A DNA stretch of 64,000 bases, from positions 2,480,001-2,544,000 of the forward strand of contig NZ_JAPENX010000001.1 in the NCBI RefSeq assembly GCF_026341815.1, in the 5' to 3' direction. Position numbers and translations under genes: made by a program. The DNA comes from Streptomyces sp. NBC_00572. Its GTDB lineage: Bacteria > Actinomycetota > Actinomycetes > Streptomycetales > Streptomycetaceae. Below the pieces are notes generated by a model. That model did no database searches and was not told where the DNA came from. It saw nothing but the letters and a program-made list of their open reading frames with translations. Positions 41,117-49,891 of this stretch are shown piece by piece. How positions within the stretch are numbered: position 1 is the stretch's first letter; each line of letters starts with the position of its first letter.

Positions 41117-42037
41117 CTAGCAGGACAGGTTCGACCCGGCGGGGACGCCCAGGATCTGGGTGAACTGCTGGTACTTGGTGACCCGGCTCTGGACCTGGGC
41201 CGGGTTGCCGCCGTTGCATTCCAGGCTGCCGTTGATCGCCCAGATGGTCTGGCCGAAGCCGGCGCCGTTGACCATGGCGTTGTGGGCGGTCATCGTGCCG
41301 GGGCCGTTCTGGGTGTTCCAGTACCAGAGGCCGGTCATCATGGCGACGGCCGGGTCCTGCTCGACGCGCCAGGGGTTGTTCAGCAGGTCGATGCCGAGGG
41401 CGTCACCGGCGGCCTTGTAGTTGAAGTTCCAGGAGAGCTGGATGGGGCCGCGGCCGTAGTAGGCGGCCTGGCCGGCGGGGCAGCCGTAGGGCTGGCCGGC
41501 GTCACAGTAGTGCGGGTAGTTGGCCGTGTTCTGCTCGACGATGTGGACGAGGCCGCCCGTCTCGTGGGAGACGTTCGCGAGGAAGGCCGCGGCCTCCTGC
41601 TTCTTCACCGTGTCGCTGCCGGTGTTGGCGAAGCCGGGGTACGACTTGAGGGCGGCGGTGAGGCCCGCGTACGTGTAGAAGGGGTTCCGGCTCGGGAACA
41701 TCTGGTTGAACTGGGCCTCGGAGACCACGAATCCGGAAGTCGGCGGGGTGGTGGGCGGGGTCGTGGGCGGAGTCGTGGACCCGCCGCCGCAGACGCCCTG
41801 GTCGGCCCAGACGCCCCACTCGCCGGTCGTGCCGGGAGTCTCGTTCTGGGTCCACCACTTGGCCGACCAGTTGTGGCCGTTGTGCGAGGCCGTCATCCCG
41901 CCCGTGTAGACGCTGGAGGAGTTCCATGCGGCCGCGCAGGCGGCCGCCGCACCGGCGGAGGCGGCGGGGAGGAACAGGACGGCGAGTCCAACGACCGTAC
42001 AGAGCGCGGCCAGTGAGGTGACCAACTTACGCAGCAT
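41117..42037 (-). CDS. Secreted family 19 chitinase with chitin-binding module
   Basis: A 306-residue secreted enzyme. The signal peptide is MLRKLVTSLAALCTVVGLAV up to an ASA cleavage region. A small chitin-binding domain with aromatic residues (YTGGMTASHNGHNWSAKWW) is joined by a TTPPTTPPTTPPTS linker to the GH19 catalytic domain, with catalytic Glu in SHETGG and the YYGRGPIQLSWNFNY motif. It cleaves chitin by an inverting mechanism. GGAAGG precedes the ATG. Two DasR-type sites upstream tie it to N-acetylglucosamine signalling. The layout matches the ChiF/ChiG group of streptomycetes. Confidence 0.95.
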   Translation of the reverse strand: MLRKLVTSLAALCTVVGLAVLFLPAASAGAAAACAAAWNSSSVYTGGMTASHNGHNWSAKWWTQNETPGTTGEWGVWADQGVCGGGSTTPPTTPPTTPPTSGFVVSEAQFNQMFPSRNPFYTYAGLTAALKSYPGFANTGSDTVKKQEAAAFLANVSHETGGLVHIVEQNTANYPHYCDAGQPYGCPAGQAAYYGRGPIQLSWNFNYKAAGDALGIDLLNNPWRVEQDPAVAMMTGLWYWNTQNGPGTMTAHNAMVNGAGFGQTIWAINGSLECNGGNPAQVQSRVTKYQQFTQILGVPAGSNLSC

Positions 42038-42087
42038 GCGTGCTTCCTTCCGGGTGGGGCCGGGTCGGGGAAGCACAGCGAAGCGCT

Positions 42088-42119
42088 ATTGGTCTGGACC
42101 TGTCAAGGTCTAGACCTGA
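42088..42119. promoter_or_regulatory. Pair of DasR-type operators (dre) upstream of the chitinase gene
   Basis: Two adjacent near-palindromes, GGTCTGGACC and GGTCTAGACC, are spaced 16 bases apart centre to centre. They match the core of the DasR consensus ACTGGTCTAGACCAGT and the classic streptomycete chitinase direct repeats. DasR repression is lifted by glucosamine-6-phosphate. Confidence 0.85.
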
Positions 42120-42161
42120 AGTTGTGACGATTGGGGTTCCACTTGGCCCGGGAACGCAAGA

Positions 42162-42200
42162 GGCGGCCCCGGGCTCGGAGTTCCGAGGCCCGGGGCCGCC
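42162..42200. terminator. Terminator after the VCBS-repeat gene
   Basis: GGCGGCCCCGGG and its complement form a long GC stem with one bulged base and a short loop. It lies downstream of the minus-strand VCBS-repeat gene ending at 42236. Confidence 0.75.
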
Positions 42201-42235
42201 GTCATGCGGTCACCACGCGGGTGGGACGGGTACGA

Positions 42236-43096
42236 CTAGAAGAGGTTGAACTTCTGGTATCCCCCGCCGACCCGGACCGGCGCCTTGAACGGAGCCGAGG
42301 CGTTGCCCGTGCCCGGGTACCGGAACAGGTCGCCGTTCGACTTGCGGGCGAGCAGGTCCGCCTTGCCGTCGAGGTCGATGTCACCGGTCGAGAGCACCCG
42401 GTCGTACGTGTTCCAGCCGGAGCCGATCTTCGTACGGCCGGTGAAGGGGGCCTTGTAGTTGCCCGTGCCCTTGTAGAGCCACAGGACACCCGTCTTGTCG
42501 CGGGCGACGACGTCGGGCTTGCCGTCGCCGGTCAGGTCGCCCTGGCCCGCGATCTGGCTGTAGGTGTTCCAGCCGCCGCCGACCCGCACGCGGGGCGTGA
42601 GGGTGCCGTTCGGGTAGGCGAGGTAGCTCCACAGCACGCCGGTCTTGTCGACACCGAGCAGGTCGGCCTGCTTGGCCCCGCCGATGTTGCCGGGCGAGAG
42701 GACCGTGGCGTAGATGTTCCAGCCCCGGCCGACGACGTCCGTGTCCTGGGAGCCGCTGTCGGGCGAGTAGAAGTCCAGCCGCCCGTTCTTGTAGACGGTC
42801 CACTCGGCTTCGCCGTGCCCGTCGTCGTCGTTGTCGGCGACGATGATGTCGGCGATGTCGGAGACGTTGCCCAGCGGCCCGACGGTCTCGAAGCCGCCGT
42901 TGCCGACGGGGAACCAGACCTGAAGCTCCTGAGTCTGCTTGTTGGCGCCGTACATCTCGAAGGTGGGCTGCACCGGCAGCTCCGCGGTACCGGCACCGGC
43001 GGCGGAGGCCGTGCCGGCCACGGTGGCCGTCGCGACCGCGACGGCGGTGGCGACGAGCCCGCCCTTGAGCGCACGACCACGTCGAACGATGTTCAT
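42236..43096 (-). CDS. Secreted VCBS/FG-GAP repeat protein
   Basis: A 286-residue exported protein. The signal peptide (MNIVRRGRALKGGLVATAVA to ASA) is followed by four to five beta-propeller-type repeats with the pattern GDLTGDGKPDVVARDKTGVL and VGGGWNTYSQI. The D-x-D-x-D-G loops bind calcium in this family. AGGGGGGA precedes the ATG. It is related to the larger protein cut by the right window edge. Proteins of this type are abundant in streptomycete secretomes, but the ligand is unknown. Confidence 0.85.
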   Translation of the reverse strand: MNIVRRGRALKGGLVATAVAVATATVAGTASAAGAGTAELPVQPTFEMYGANKQTQELQVWFPVGNGGFETVGPLGNVSDIADIIVADNDDDGHGEAEWTVYKNGRLDFYSPDSGSQDTDVVGRGWNIYATVLSPGNIGGAKQADLLGVDKTGVLWSYLAYPNGTLTPRVRVGGGWNTYSQIAGQGDLTGDGKPDVVARDKTGVLWLYKGTGNYKAPFTGRTKIGSGWNTYDRVLSTGDIDLDGKADLLARKSNGDLFRYPGTGNASAPFKAPVRVGGGYQKFNLF

Positions 43097-43190
43097 CAAA
43101 ATCCCCCCTGGGACTCTCCAGCGGCGCACTTCACACGCCGCTGATCTTGGAATCCTGTCACAGAGGTTCGAAAACGCGCCAAACCGCGAA

Positions 43191-43231
43191 GAACGGCTCC
43201 GGGGCGGCGACTTGCCGCCCCGGAGCCGTTC
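43191..43231. terminator. Terminator downstream of the oxidoreductase gene
   Basis: GAACGGCTCCGGGGCGGC pairs perfectly with its complement over a five-base loop, between the end of the oxidoreductase gene and the start of the VCBS-repeat gene. Confidence 0.88.
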
Positions 43232-43272
43232 CAGGGGGAGCGAAGGGGGGCGTGATCCCCCAGGGGGCCCGG

Positions 43273-44214
43273 TCAGATCAGGAGCACGATCCGGCCCGGC
43301 CGGTGGCCCGCCTCCGCGCGCCGGTGGGCCTCCGCGACCTCCTCCAGCGGGAGGACGTCGGCCACCCGGGTGAGCAGCTCGCGGTCCGCCACCTTCTGCA
43401 GCGTCTCCTTCAGCCGGGCGGCGTCCGGCGTGGCCCGGACGACCTCGACGCGGATGTTCCGTTCGGCGGGCGGAATCCGGTCGGGAGCGATCGCCGCGAA
43501 GACGCCGCCGTCCTTCAGCAACGGGAGGGACCCCCCGCCGAAGAGCGCCCCGTCGAAGATCCCGTCCACCCCCTCCGGGGCCACCTCCGTCACCCGGGCG
43601 CGCACCTCCTCCGGGGTGCCGCGCGGGACCGCGTGGTCCGCGCCGAGAATCCTCAGTTCGGCCTCGTCACCCTCGTGGGCGACGGCCACGACCCGTAGCC
43701 CGGCCGCGTGGGCGTGCTGGACCGCGAAGCGGCCCACCACCGTGCTCCCACCGGTCACGAGCAGCGTCGCCCCCGCCGGGAGCGCGAGCCGGTCGAGGCC
43801 CTGCTGGGCCGTGGCCGAGGCCAGCGGGACGGACGCGGCCACGGTGTACTCCACGTGCTCCGGGATCACGGCCAGCCACTCCGGATCGACCCAGATGACC
43901 TCGGCGTACGTGCCCTCGCCGTTCAGCAGCGCGTACCAGGGCACGGTTCCGGCCACCCGGGTCCCGGGCGCCATTCCGGGCACGGGATCGAGCAGCTTTC
44001 CCGCGAAGTCCGTCCCCAGGACGAACGGGGGCTTGAGATCGCCGACCGCGTCGGCGTACAGGCCTGCCCGGATCCGCACATCGGCCTGGTTCACGCCCGC
44101 GGCCTTGAGCCGCACGCGCACCTTGCCCGGGACGTCCCCGGCCTCCGGCTCGGGCCGGCGGGCCATTCTGAGGACCTCGGGTCCGCCGTAGGCGGTCACT
44201 TCGACGACACGCAT
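43273..44214 (-). CDS. Zinc-independent NADPH:quinone oxidoreductase-like protein
   Basis: A 313-residue medium-chain dehydrogenase of the quinone reductase type, lacking zinc-ligand cysteines. The N-terminal GroES-like domain has AAGVNQADVRIRAG and LGTDFAGKLLD. The cofactor domain has LLVTGGSTVVGRFAVQHAHA, where the usual GAAGGVG appears as GGSTVVG. The C-terminus has GHRPGRIVLLI. It probably reduces quinones or enones with NADPH. GAGGAG precedes the ATG at 44214. Confidence 0.9.
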   Translation of the reverse strand: MRVVEVTAYGGPEVLRMARRPEPEAGDVPGKVRVRLKAAGVNQADVRIRAGLYADAVGDLKPPFVLGTDFAGKLLDPVPGMAPGTRVAGTVPWYALLNGEGTYAEVIWVDPEWLAVIPEHVEYTVAASVPLASATAQQGLDRLALPAGATLLVTGGSTVVGRFAVQHAHAAGLRVVAVAHEGDEAELRILGADHAVPRGTPEEVRARVTEVAPEGVDGIFDGALFGGGSLPLLKDGGVFAAIAPDRIPPAERNIRVEVVRATPDAARLKETLQKVADRELLTRVADVLPLEEVAEAHRRAEAGHRPGRIVLLI

Positions 44215-44448
44215 GGGGTACTCCTCAGACGAAGGCCCCCTCGTGGCCATTACACCCACGCCCCGCAGCCCCGGGCAACCTCTGATGGCCCGCCCGCGCG
44301 GGGGCGGCTCCGGGGCCCGGCGGACGCGAAGGGGCTGTCGCCTCGACGGGTCCGGCGACGCGACGGGTCCGGCGACGGCTCCGTTGGCGGAAGGGAGAAC
44401 TCCAGGTGACGGGGAGCGACGCACCCTCCGTAACCGCACACACGTCCG

Positions 44449-44454
44449 TACCGT
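44449..44454 (+). promoter_or_regulatory. -10 hexamer TACCGT, leaderless start of the receptor/kinase unit
   Basis: TACCGT is followed by seven bases and GTG at 44462, with no ribosome binding site between. Confidence 0.55.
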
Positions 44455-44461
44455 CGCGCGG

Positions 44462-46018
44462 GTGGACTGGCTTACCGCTGAGAACCTCATCGCCGTGGTC
44501 ACCGCGCTCCTCGGTGTCCTCGTCTCCACCGGCGCCGTCTGGTACGAGCGGCGCGTGCCGCACCAGCGCCGGATCGGCTACCGCGTCCAGCTCGACACGG
44601 CCATCGGCACCCGGGCGGCCCACAGCGCCGTCACCGGCCCCGGCGGGACCGTCCGGCGCGGGTTCTTCAACGCCACCCCCGGCCTGTCCGACGGCACCCT
44701 CGTCCTGCTCCGGATCGAGAACGACGGCGCCCTCGCCCTCACCCGCGAGCACTACACGGACGGTGACGACCACGGGCTCACGGTGGTCTTCGGCACGGAG
44801 GAACCCAAGATCCGGCACGTGAAGGCGATCGTCGTGACCGCCCCCGACCACCCCGGCCTGCTGACCCACTTCCCCGACAGCTGGGACGGCCCGGCCGACG
44901 GCGCCACCTCCATCGTGCTGCCCAAGGTGCCGCTCAACCGGGGCGCCCACTACAAACTGCTCGTGCTGCTCACCGGCGGCCCCATCGGCAGCCCCGTCTC
45001 GGTCCACGGCAACATCGCCGAAGGCGTCGTCCACGTGAACCACAGCACGACCCCCGACGACAAGCCGCCCGTCTTCAGCCGGGTCGCGCGGAACGTCACC
45101 GTCGTCCTCACCCTCTGCGTGGTCGCCCTCGCCGCGATCATCGTCCGGGAGCAGACCCCGCCGCCCATCGGCTGCGCCAAGGGCGAACTCACCGTCACCG
45201 GGTCGACGGCCTTCGCGCCCGTCGTACGGGAACTCGCGAAGAAGTACGAGAAGGACTGCGAGGGCGCGACCGTGCGCGTGGAGGCACACGGGTCGACGTC
45301 CGGGATCCGGCGGCTGGCCGAGGAGGGGGCCAAGACCGCCCAGGGCTCCCCCGCCGTCATCGCCCTGTCCGACGGGCGCAAGCCGGGCGGCTTCCCGCAG
45401 CTGCGGGAGAGCATGGTCGCCGTCTCCCTCTTCACCCTCGTCCTCAACGACGGGGTGCCCGTCGACAACCTGACCCTGGAGCAGATCCGCCGCATCTACC
45501 GCGGCGAGATCAAGAACTGGGGCGAGCTGATCACCAGCATGGACCAGCCGATCCTGCTGGTCAGCAGGGACGCCAACTCCGGTACCAGGGAGGTGTTCCA
45601 GCGCCGGGTCCTCGGGCGCAACGAACCCGCCAACTCCTCCCTGGACTGCGAGCACAGCAACGACCCCGAGTCCGAGGTCGTCCGCTGCGAACTCGACTCC
45701 ACCGAACAGGTCCTGTCCACCGTGGCCAAGCTGCCCGGCGCGATCGGGTACACGGAGCTCCGTGACGGCACCGGCCTCAAGGGCCTGCACCGGGTCGCCG
45801 TCGACGGTCGCAGGCCCGTCCTGGACGAGATAGGCGAGTCGAGCTACCCGTACCGGGAGATCGAGTACGCCTACACCTGGGGCGAGCCGCCGGCCGACTC
45901 GCTGACCTCCAGCTTCCTCACCTATCTGCGGTGGGGCAGCGGCCAGGACGTCATCCGCACCCACGGACATCTGCCCTGCTCCACCCCGAAGGGGCTGCGG
46001 ATCTGCGGGGACGGCTGA
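44462..46018 (+). CDS. Membrane protein with PstS-like binding domain
   Basis: A 518-residue protein. A first membrane helix (residues 7-27) is followed by the basic VWYERRVPHQRR, a 180-residue domain, then a second helix (VTVVLTLCVVALAAIIV, about 212-228). A type 2 periplasmic-binding domain of the phosphate-binding PstS type follows (GELTVTGSTAFAPVV, then EAHGSTSGIRRLAEEGAKTA, LTLEQIRRIYRGEIKNWGEL, SRDANSGTREVFQRR). Positive charges after helix 1 suggest the middle domain is inside and the binding domain outside. It has no ABC partner genes; instead a Ser/Thr kinase gene starts 27 bases on, so it may be a receptor subunit. Confidence 0.82.
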   Translation: MDWLTAENLIAVVTALLGVLVSTGAVWYERRVPHQRRIGYRVQLDTAIGTRAAHSAVTGPGGTVRRGFFNATPGLSDGTLVLLRIENDGALALTREHYTDGDDHGLTVVFGTEEPKIRHVKAIVVTAPDHPGLLTHFPDSWDGPADGATSIVLPKVPLNRGAHYKLLVLLTGGPIGSPVSVHGNIAEGVVHVNHSTTPDDKPPVFSRVARNVTVVLTLCVVALAAIIVREQTPPPIGCAKGELTVTGSTAFAPVVRELAKKYEKDCEGATVRVEAHGSTSGIRRLAEEGAKTAQGSPAVIALSDGRKPGGFPQLRESMVAVSLFTLVLNDGVPVDNLTLEQIRRIYRGEIKNWGELITSMDQPILLVSRDANSGTREVFQRRVLGRNEPANSSLDCEHSNDPESEVVRCELDSTEQVLSTVAKLPGAIGYTELRDGTGLKGLHRVAVDGRRPVLDEIGESSYPYREIEYAYTWGEPPADSLTSSFLTYLRWGSGQDVIRTHGHLPCSTPKGLRICGDG

Positions 46019-46044
46019 TCCCCGGTCTGGCATGCTCTGACGAC

Positions 46045-47952
46045 GTGGAGCCATTGAACGCGGAAGACCCGGTCAGCATCGGCCCGTTCCGTCTGCTCGG
46101 CCGCCTCGGCGTCGGGGGGATGGGCCGGGTGTTCCTCGCGCGTTCGTCCCGCGGACGGACGGTCGCGGTGAAGGTCGTGCACGCCGAGCTGGCCGCCCAG
46201 GAGGAGTTCCGGCGCCGGTTCGCCCGCGAGGTCGCCTCCCTGGAGCGGGTCGGCGGCACGGGCACCGCGCCCGTCCTCGGCTCCGACACCGACGCCGACT
46301 CGCCGTGGGTGGCGATCGGCTACGTACCGGGGCCCTCGCTGCGGGCCGTGGTCGGCGACGAGTTCGGGCCGCTGCCGCCCGCGACCGTGAAGGGGCTGGC
46401 CTCCGGACTCGCCCGCGCCCTCGTCCACATCCACGCCGCCGGGCTCGTCCACCGCGACCTCAAGCCGTCCAACGTCCTGCTCACCGTCGACGGCCCGCAG
46501 ATCATCGACTTCGGCATCGCGCGCGCCGTCGACACGATCGCCGACGGCGGCGGTCTGACCACCACCGGGGCGGTCGTCGGCTCGCCCGGCTTCATGTCGC
46601 CCGAGCAGGTGCGGGGCGACCGCCTCACCCCCGCGTCGGACGTCTTCTGCCTCGGTTCGGTCCTCGCGTACGCGGCGACCGGCCGTTCTCCCTTCGGCAC
46701 GGCGGACAGCGGCGTCCACGCCACCATGTTCCGCATCGCCCACGACGAGCCCGACCTGACGGATCTCGCGCCCGAGCTGTCCGGGCTGATCCGGGCCTGC
46801 CTCGCCAAGGACGCGGCCGGCCGGCCCTCGGCCGCCGAGATCGCCGAGACCCTGTCGGTCCCCGATCCCTGGCTCCCCGCGGACGTCCTCGCCCGGCTCG
46901 GGCGCCACGCGGCCCGGCTCCTGGAAGCGGAGACGGAGAGCCCGACCGGGACGGGGGCGGGCGCCCTCGCCGCCGGGGACCCGACCCCGCCCACCCCGCT
47001 GCCGTCCACGTCCCCGCCGTCCACCGCCTCCACCGCGCCCCGGCCCCCGGCCCGCCGCCCGCGCCGCACCGCCCTGGTCGCCGGCCTCACGGCGCTCGCG
47101 GTGGTGGCCGCGGCCTCCGCCGCGTACACCTTCTGGCCCGACTGGAGGAACGGCGACGGCGGTCAGAAGAACCGGGGCCAGGGTTCCACGCCGGGCAACA
47201 CCTCCGCCGGGCCCGCCGGGATCGTCCCGGCCGCCTTCCTCGGCGCCTGGGAGGGCGTCGTCCAGGGCTCCCCCGACCATCCCAGGGAGACGGCCCGGAT
47301 CGAGATCGCCCAGGGCGAAGCGGGCGCCAAGAACGCGGTGTACGTCCAGGTCGCCGAGAACCGCCTGTGCATGGGCCGCTCCCGGCTCGTCTCGGCCGAC
47401 GAGGACAAGGTCGTCTTCGGCGAGTCCGACGTGACGACCAGCGTGCCCGCGCAGCGCTGCGTCCCCGCCGCGCACCAGACCCTCACCCTGCGCTCCCCCG
47501 ACGTCCTGGAGTGGCGCTCGGGCGCCGTGAAGACCACCCTCCGCAAGGCCCCCACCGGCACCGACGTCGTTCCCGCCCGCTTCCTCGGCAGCTGGTCGCG
47601 CATCCCGGCACCGGAGATCTACGGCGAGAACGACGACCGCTTCACCTCACAGGTGACGATCACCCAGGGCCCGGTCGGCGCCCCCGTGATCAGCACCCTC
47701 GACGGCTATCCCCGCACCGTCGACGGCGTGCTCATGGACGAGGACTGGTCCTGCGGCACCACGGCCGTCCTCGCGGGCGTCGGCAACCTCCTGATCGTCG
47801 GCCCCGCCACCCGGGACACCAACGCCTGGGACCGCGAATGCCAGGAAGGCCTCTCCCGCTACCTGCTCGTCGACAAGCAGAACGGCAAGGACCGGCTCCT
47901 CGTCTACCCGATGCTCGACGGCGAACCGAACGAGTACCACCGGTCGCGGTAG
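46045..47952 (+). CDS. Transmembrane Ser/Thr protein kinase with duplicated ectodomain
   Basis: A 635-residue kinase. The kinase domain (residues 10-270) has LGVGGMGRVFLA, VAVKVVHAEL, HRDLKPSNVLL, DFGIARAV and MSPEQVRG. A Pro/Thr/Ser linker and a membrane helix (TALVAGLTALAVVAAASAAY) near 350 follow. Outside are two related units, each opening with VPA-x-FLG-x-W (VPAAFLGAWEG and VPARFLGSWSR), each about 110-130 residues with paired cysteines, lipocalin-like in pattern. It lies 27 bases after the PstS-like gene. The two probably sense an extracellular ligand together. Confidence 0.88.
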   Translation: MEPLNAEDPVSIGPFRLLGRLGVGGMGRVFLARSSRGRTVAVKVVHAELAAQEEFRRRFAREVASLERVGGTGTAPVLGSDTDADSPWVAIGYVPGPSLRAVVGDEFGPLPPATVKGLASGLARALVHIHAAGLVHRDLKPSNVLLTVDGPQIIDFGIARAVDTIADGGGLTTTGAVVGSPGFMSPEQVRGDRLTPASDVFCLGSVLAYAATGRSPFGTADSGVHATMFRIAHDEPDLTDLAPELSGLIRACLAKDAAGRPSAAEIAETLSVPDPWLPADVLARLGRHAARLLEAETESPTGTGAGALAAGDPTPPTPLPSTSPPSTASTAPRPPARRPRRTALVAGLTALAVVAAASAAYTFWPDWRNGDGGQKNRGQGSTPGNTSAGPAGIVPAAFLGAWEGVVQGSPDHPRETARIEIAQGEAGAKNAVYVQVAENRLCMGRSRLVSADEDKVVFGESDVTTSVPAQRCVPAAHQTLTLRSPDVLEWRSGAVKTTLRKAPTGTDVVPARFLGSWSRIPAPEIYGENDDRFTSQVTITQGPVGAPVISTLDGYPRTVDGVLMDEDWSCGTTAVLAGVGNLLIVGPATRDTNAWDRECQEGLSRYLLVDKQNGKDRLLVYPMLDGEPNEYHRSR

Positions 47953-47961
47953 ACGGCCCCC

Positions 47962-48876
47962 TCAGGTCTCACGAAGGCCGACTTCGGCCGCCGCTCGGGC
48001 GTACGCCTCGACCAGGGGGCGGGTGTCGTCGGCGCGCCAGGCGAGGACGAAGCAGCTGGGGGTGACGCCGTCGACGGGGCGGGTGACGACACCGCCCCGG
48101 GTGAGCAGCGGCGCGTTGCCGGCCGCGACCAGGCAGACGCCGAGGCCGCCGACGAGCGCCTCGTACGTCTCGTCGGCGCTGGCGATCTCCCCGCCGACGA
48201 CCGGCGGGCGGCCGCCGCGGGAGTCCAGCGCGAGCCAGTGGTCGCGCAGTTCGGGACCCGTGTCCGGCAGGGCGAGGAACGGCTCGTCGAGGAGGTCCGC
48301 GAAGTCCAGCCGCTCTCGGGCGGCCAGCGGATGGGTCTCCGGGAGGGCGACGAGCCGGGGTTCGGCGGCCACGACGACCCAGCGGAAGCGTTCCTCCCCG
48401 GCCAGTGGCAGCCAGACGAACGCCACGTCGCTCACGCCGTCGGCGAGCCCGGCCGTCGGGTCCTCCCACCCCACCTGACGCAGTCTGAGCACCGCCTCCG
48501 GGTGGGCCTCGGTGAAGCGGGAGCGGATCGCGGGCAGCAGCCCGCCGCGTCCGGGGCTGGTGCTCATCCCGACGACGAGGGTGCCGCTCGCCGCCTCCCG
48601 GGCCCGCCGCACCGCCTCGCGGCCCTCCTGCCAGGCGGCGAGCAGGGTCCGGGCGTGCGGCACCAGGGCCGTACCGACGGGGGTGAGGGCGACGCCCTGC
48701 CGGTCACGGTCGAAGAGGGGCCCGCCGAGCTGCCGCTCCAGCGCGCGGATCTGCTTGCTGAGCGCGGGCTGCGAGACGTACAGCCGCTCGGCGGCCCGGG
48801 TGAAGTGGAGCTCCTCCGCGACGGCCAGGAAGTACCGCAGCTCGCGCAGGTGGACGTCGGTGATCGTCATGCCCAT
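47962..48876 (-). CDS. LysR-family transcriptional regulator
   Basis: A 304-residue regulator. The N-terminal winged helix LRELRYFLAVAEELHFTRAA with YVSQPALSKQIRALERQ is canonical. The C-terminal two-lobed effector domain runs from GTLVVGMSTS to the end. ATG at 48876 or 48870 are both possible; neither has a good ribosome binding site. It is divergent from the SDR gene, the usual arrangement for a LysR target. TTGG-ACGA-CCAA at 48895-48906 may be part of its operator. Confidence 0.9.
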   Translation of the reverse strand: MGMTITDVHLRELRYFLAVAEELHFTRAAERLYVSQPALSKQIRALERQLGGPLFDRDRQGVALTPVGTALVPHARTLLAAWQEGREAVRRAREAASGTLVVGMSTSPGRGGLLPAIRSRFTEAHPEAVLRLRQVGWEDPTAGLADGVSDVAFVWLPLAGEERFRWVVVAAEPRLVALPETHPLAARERLDFADLLDEPFLALPDTGPELRDHWLALDSRGGRPPVVGGEIASADETYEALVGGLGVCLVAAGNAPLLTRGGVVTRPVDGVTPSCFVLAWRADDTRPLVEAYARAAAEVGLRET

Positions 48877-48965
48877 GGGTTATCACGGAAGGTCTTGGAC
48901 GACCAAAGCCCTTTTGGAGCAGGCTTGTTGTGTCACCGAGAACGAATCGCCAAGGGAGTACGGAC

Positions 48966-49796
48966 ATGAGCAAGGTCTGGCTGATCACGGGCGCCAACAG
49001 CGGTTTCGGGCGCGCCTTCGCCGAGGCCGCGATCGCCGCCGGCGATGTCGTGGTCGCCGCCGCCCGCCGCACCGAGACCCTGGACGACCTGGTCGCGGCC
49101 CACCCCGACCAGGTGGACCCGGTCGCCCTGGACGTCACCGACACGGCGGCGGTCGACCGGGTCGTCGCGGAGGTCGCGGAGCGTCACGGCCGCATCGACG
49201 TCCTCGTCAACAACGCGGGCCGCACCCACGTCGGTTCGGTCGAGGAGACCTCCGACGCCGAACTGCGCTCCCTCTTCGACGTCCACGTCTTCGGCCCCGC
49301 CGCCCTCACCCGCGCCGTCCTGCCCCACATGCGGGCCCGCCGCTCGGGCGCGATCGTGCAGCTCAGCAGCGTCGGCGGCCAGATGTCGATGGCGGGCTTC
49401 GGCGCGTACAGCGCGACCAAGTTCGCCCTGGAGGGCATGTCGGAGGCGCTCGCGGCGGAGGTACGCCCGCTGGGCATAGACGTCCTGATCGTCGAACCGG
49501 GCGCCTTTCGCACGAGCCTCTTCGGCAACCACAGCCTGAGCGGCGACGGCATCGCCGACTACACGGACACGGTGGGCGCGACCCGCACGTTCGTGGAGAC
49601 GGGCGGGGGCGCACAGGAGGGTGACCCCGCGAAGGCGGCGGCAGCGGTCCTGGCCGCCCTGAACGCCGACGAGACCCCACTGCGCCTCGCCCTCGGCGAC
49701 GACTCGATCGACACGATCCTGGGGCACCTGGACCAGGTGCGGTCGGACGTGACGGCCTGGGAGAAGGTGGGCCGGGACACCAAGCTGGACGCCTGA
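48966..49796 (+). CDS. Short-chain dehydrogenase/reductase
   Basis: A 276-residue classical SDR. The cofactor motif TGANSGFG is at residues 8-15, NNAG near 80, the catalytic Ser in QLSSVGG, and YSATK with Tyr near 147. An arginine pair after the second strand (AAARRTE) suggests NADP(H). Close relatives are annotated as oxidoreductases of unknown substrate under LysR control. AAGGGAG precedes the ATG. The LysR gene is divergent. Confidence 0.92.
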   Translation: MSKVWLITGANSGFGRAFAEAAIAAGDVVVAAARRTETLDDLVAAHPDQVDPVALDVTDTAAVDRVVAEVAERHGRIDVLVNNAGRTHVGSVEETSDAELRSLFDVHVFGPAALTRAVLPHMRARRSGAIVQLSSVGGQMSMAGFGAYSATKFALEGMSEALAAEVRPLGIDVLIVEPGAFRTSLFGNHSLSGDGIADYTDTVGATRTFVETGGGAQEGDPAKAAAAVLAALNADETPLRLALGDDSIDTILGHLDQVRSDVTAWEKVGRDTKLDA

Positions 49797-49800
49797 CGAC

Positions 49801-49842
49801 GACGAAGGGCCCGCACCCCGGGAAGGGTGCGGGCCCTCGTCG
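49801..49842. terminator. Terminator between the SDR gene and purA
   Basis: GGGCCCGCACCC and GGGTGCGGGCCC pair perfectly, extended by GACGA/TCGTC with one bulged A. It is placed between two converging genes. Confidence 0.88.
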
Positions 49843-49891
49843 TGCCCTGCCCACGCGGCCGGCAGACCTACGGGACTACGGGACTACGGGA

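Noticed and set aside
44462..46018. Phosphate ABC transporter binding protein PstS
   Set aside because: It has two membrane helices and an extra 180-residue domain, and no pstC, pstA or pstB genes follow; a kinase gene does.
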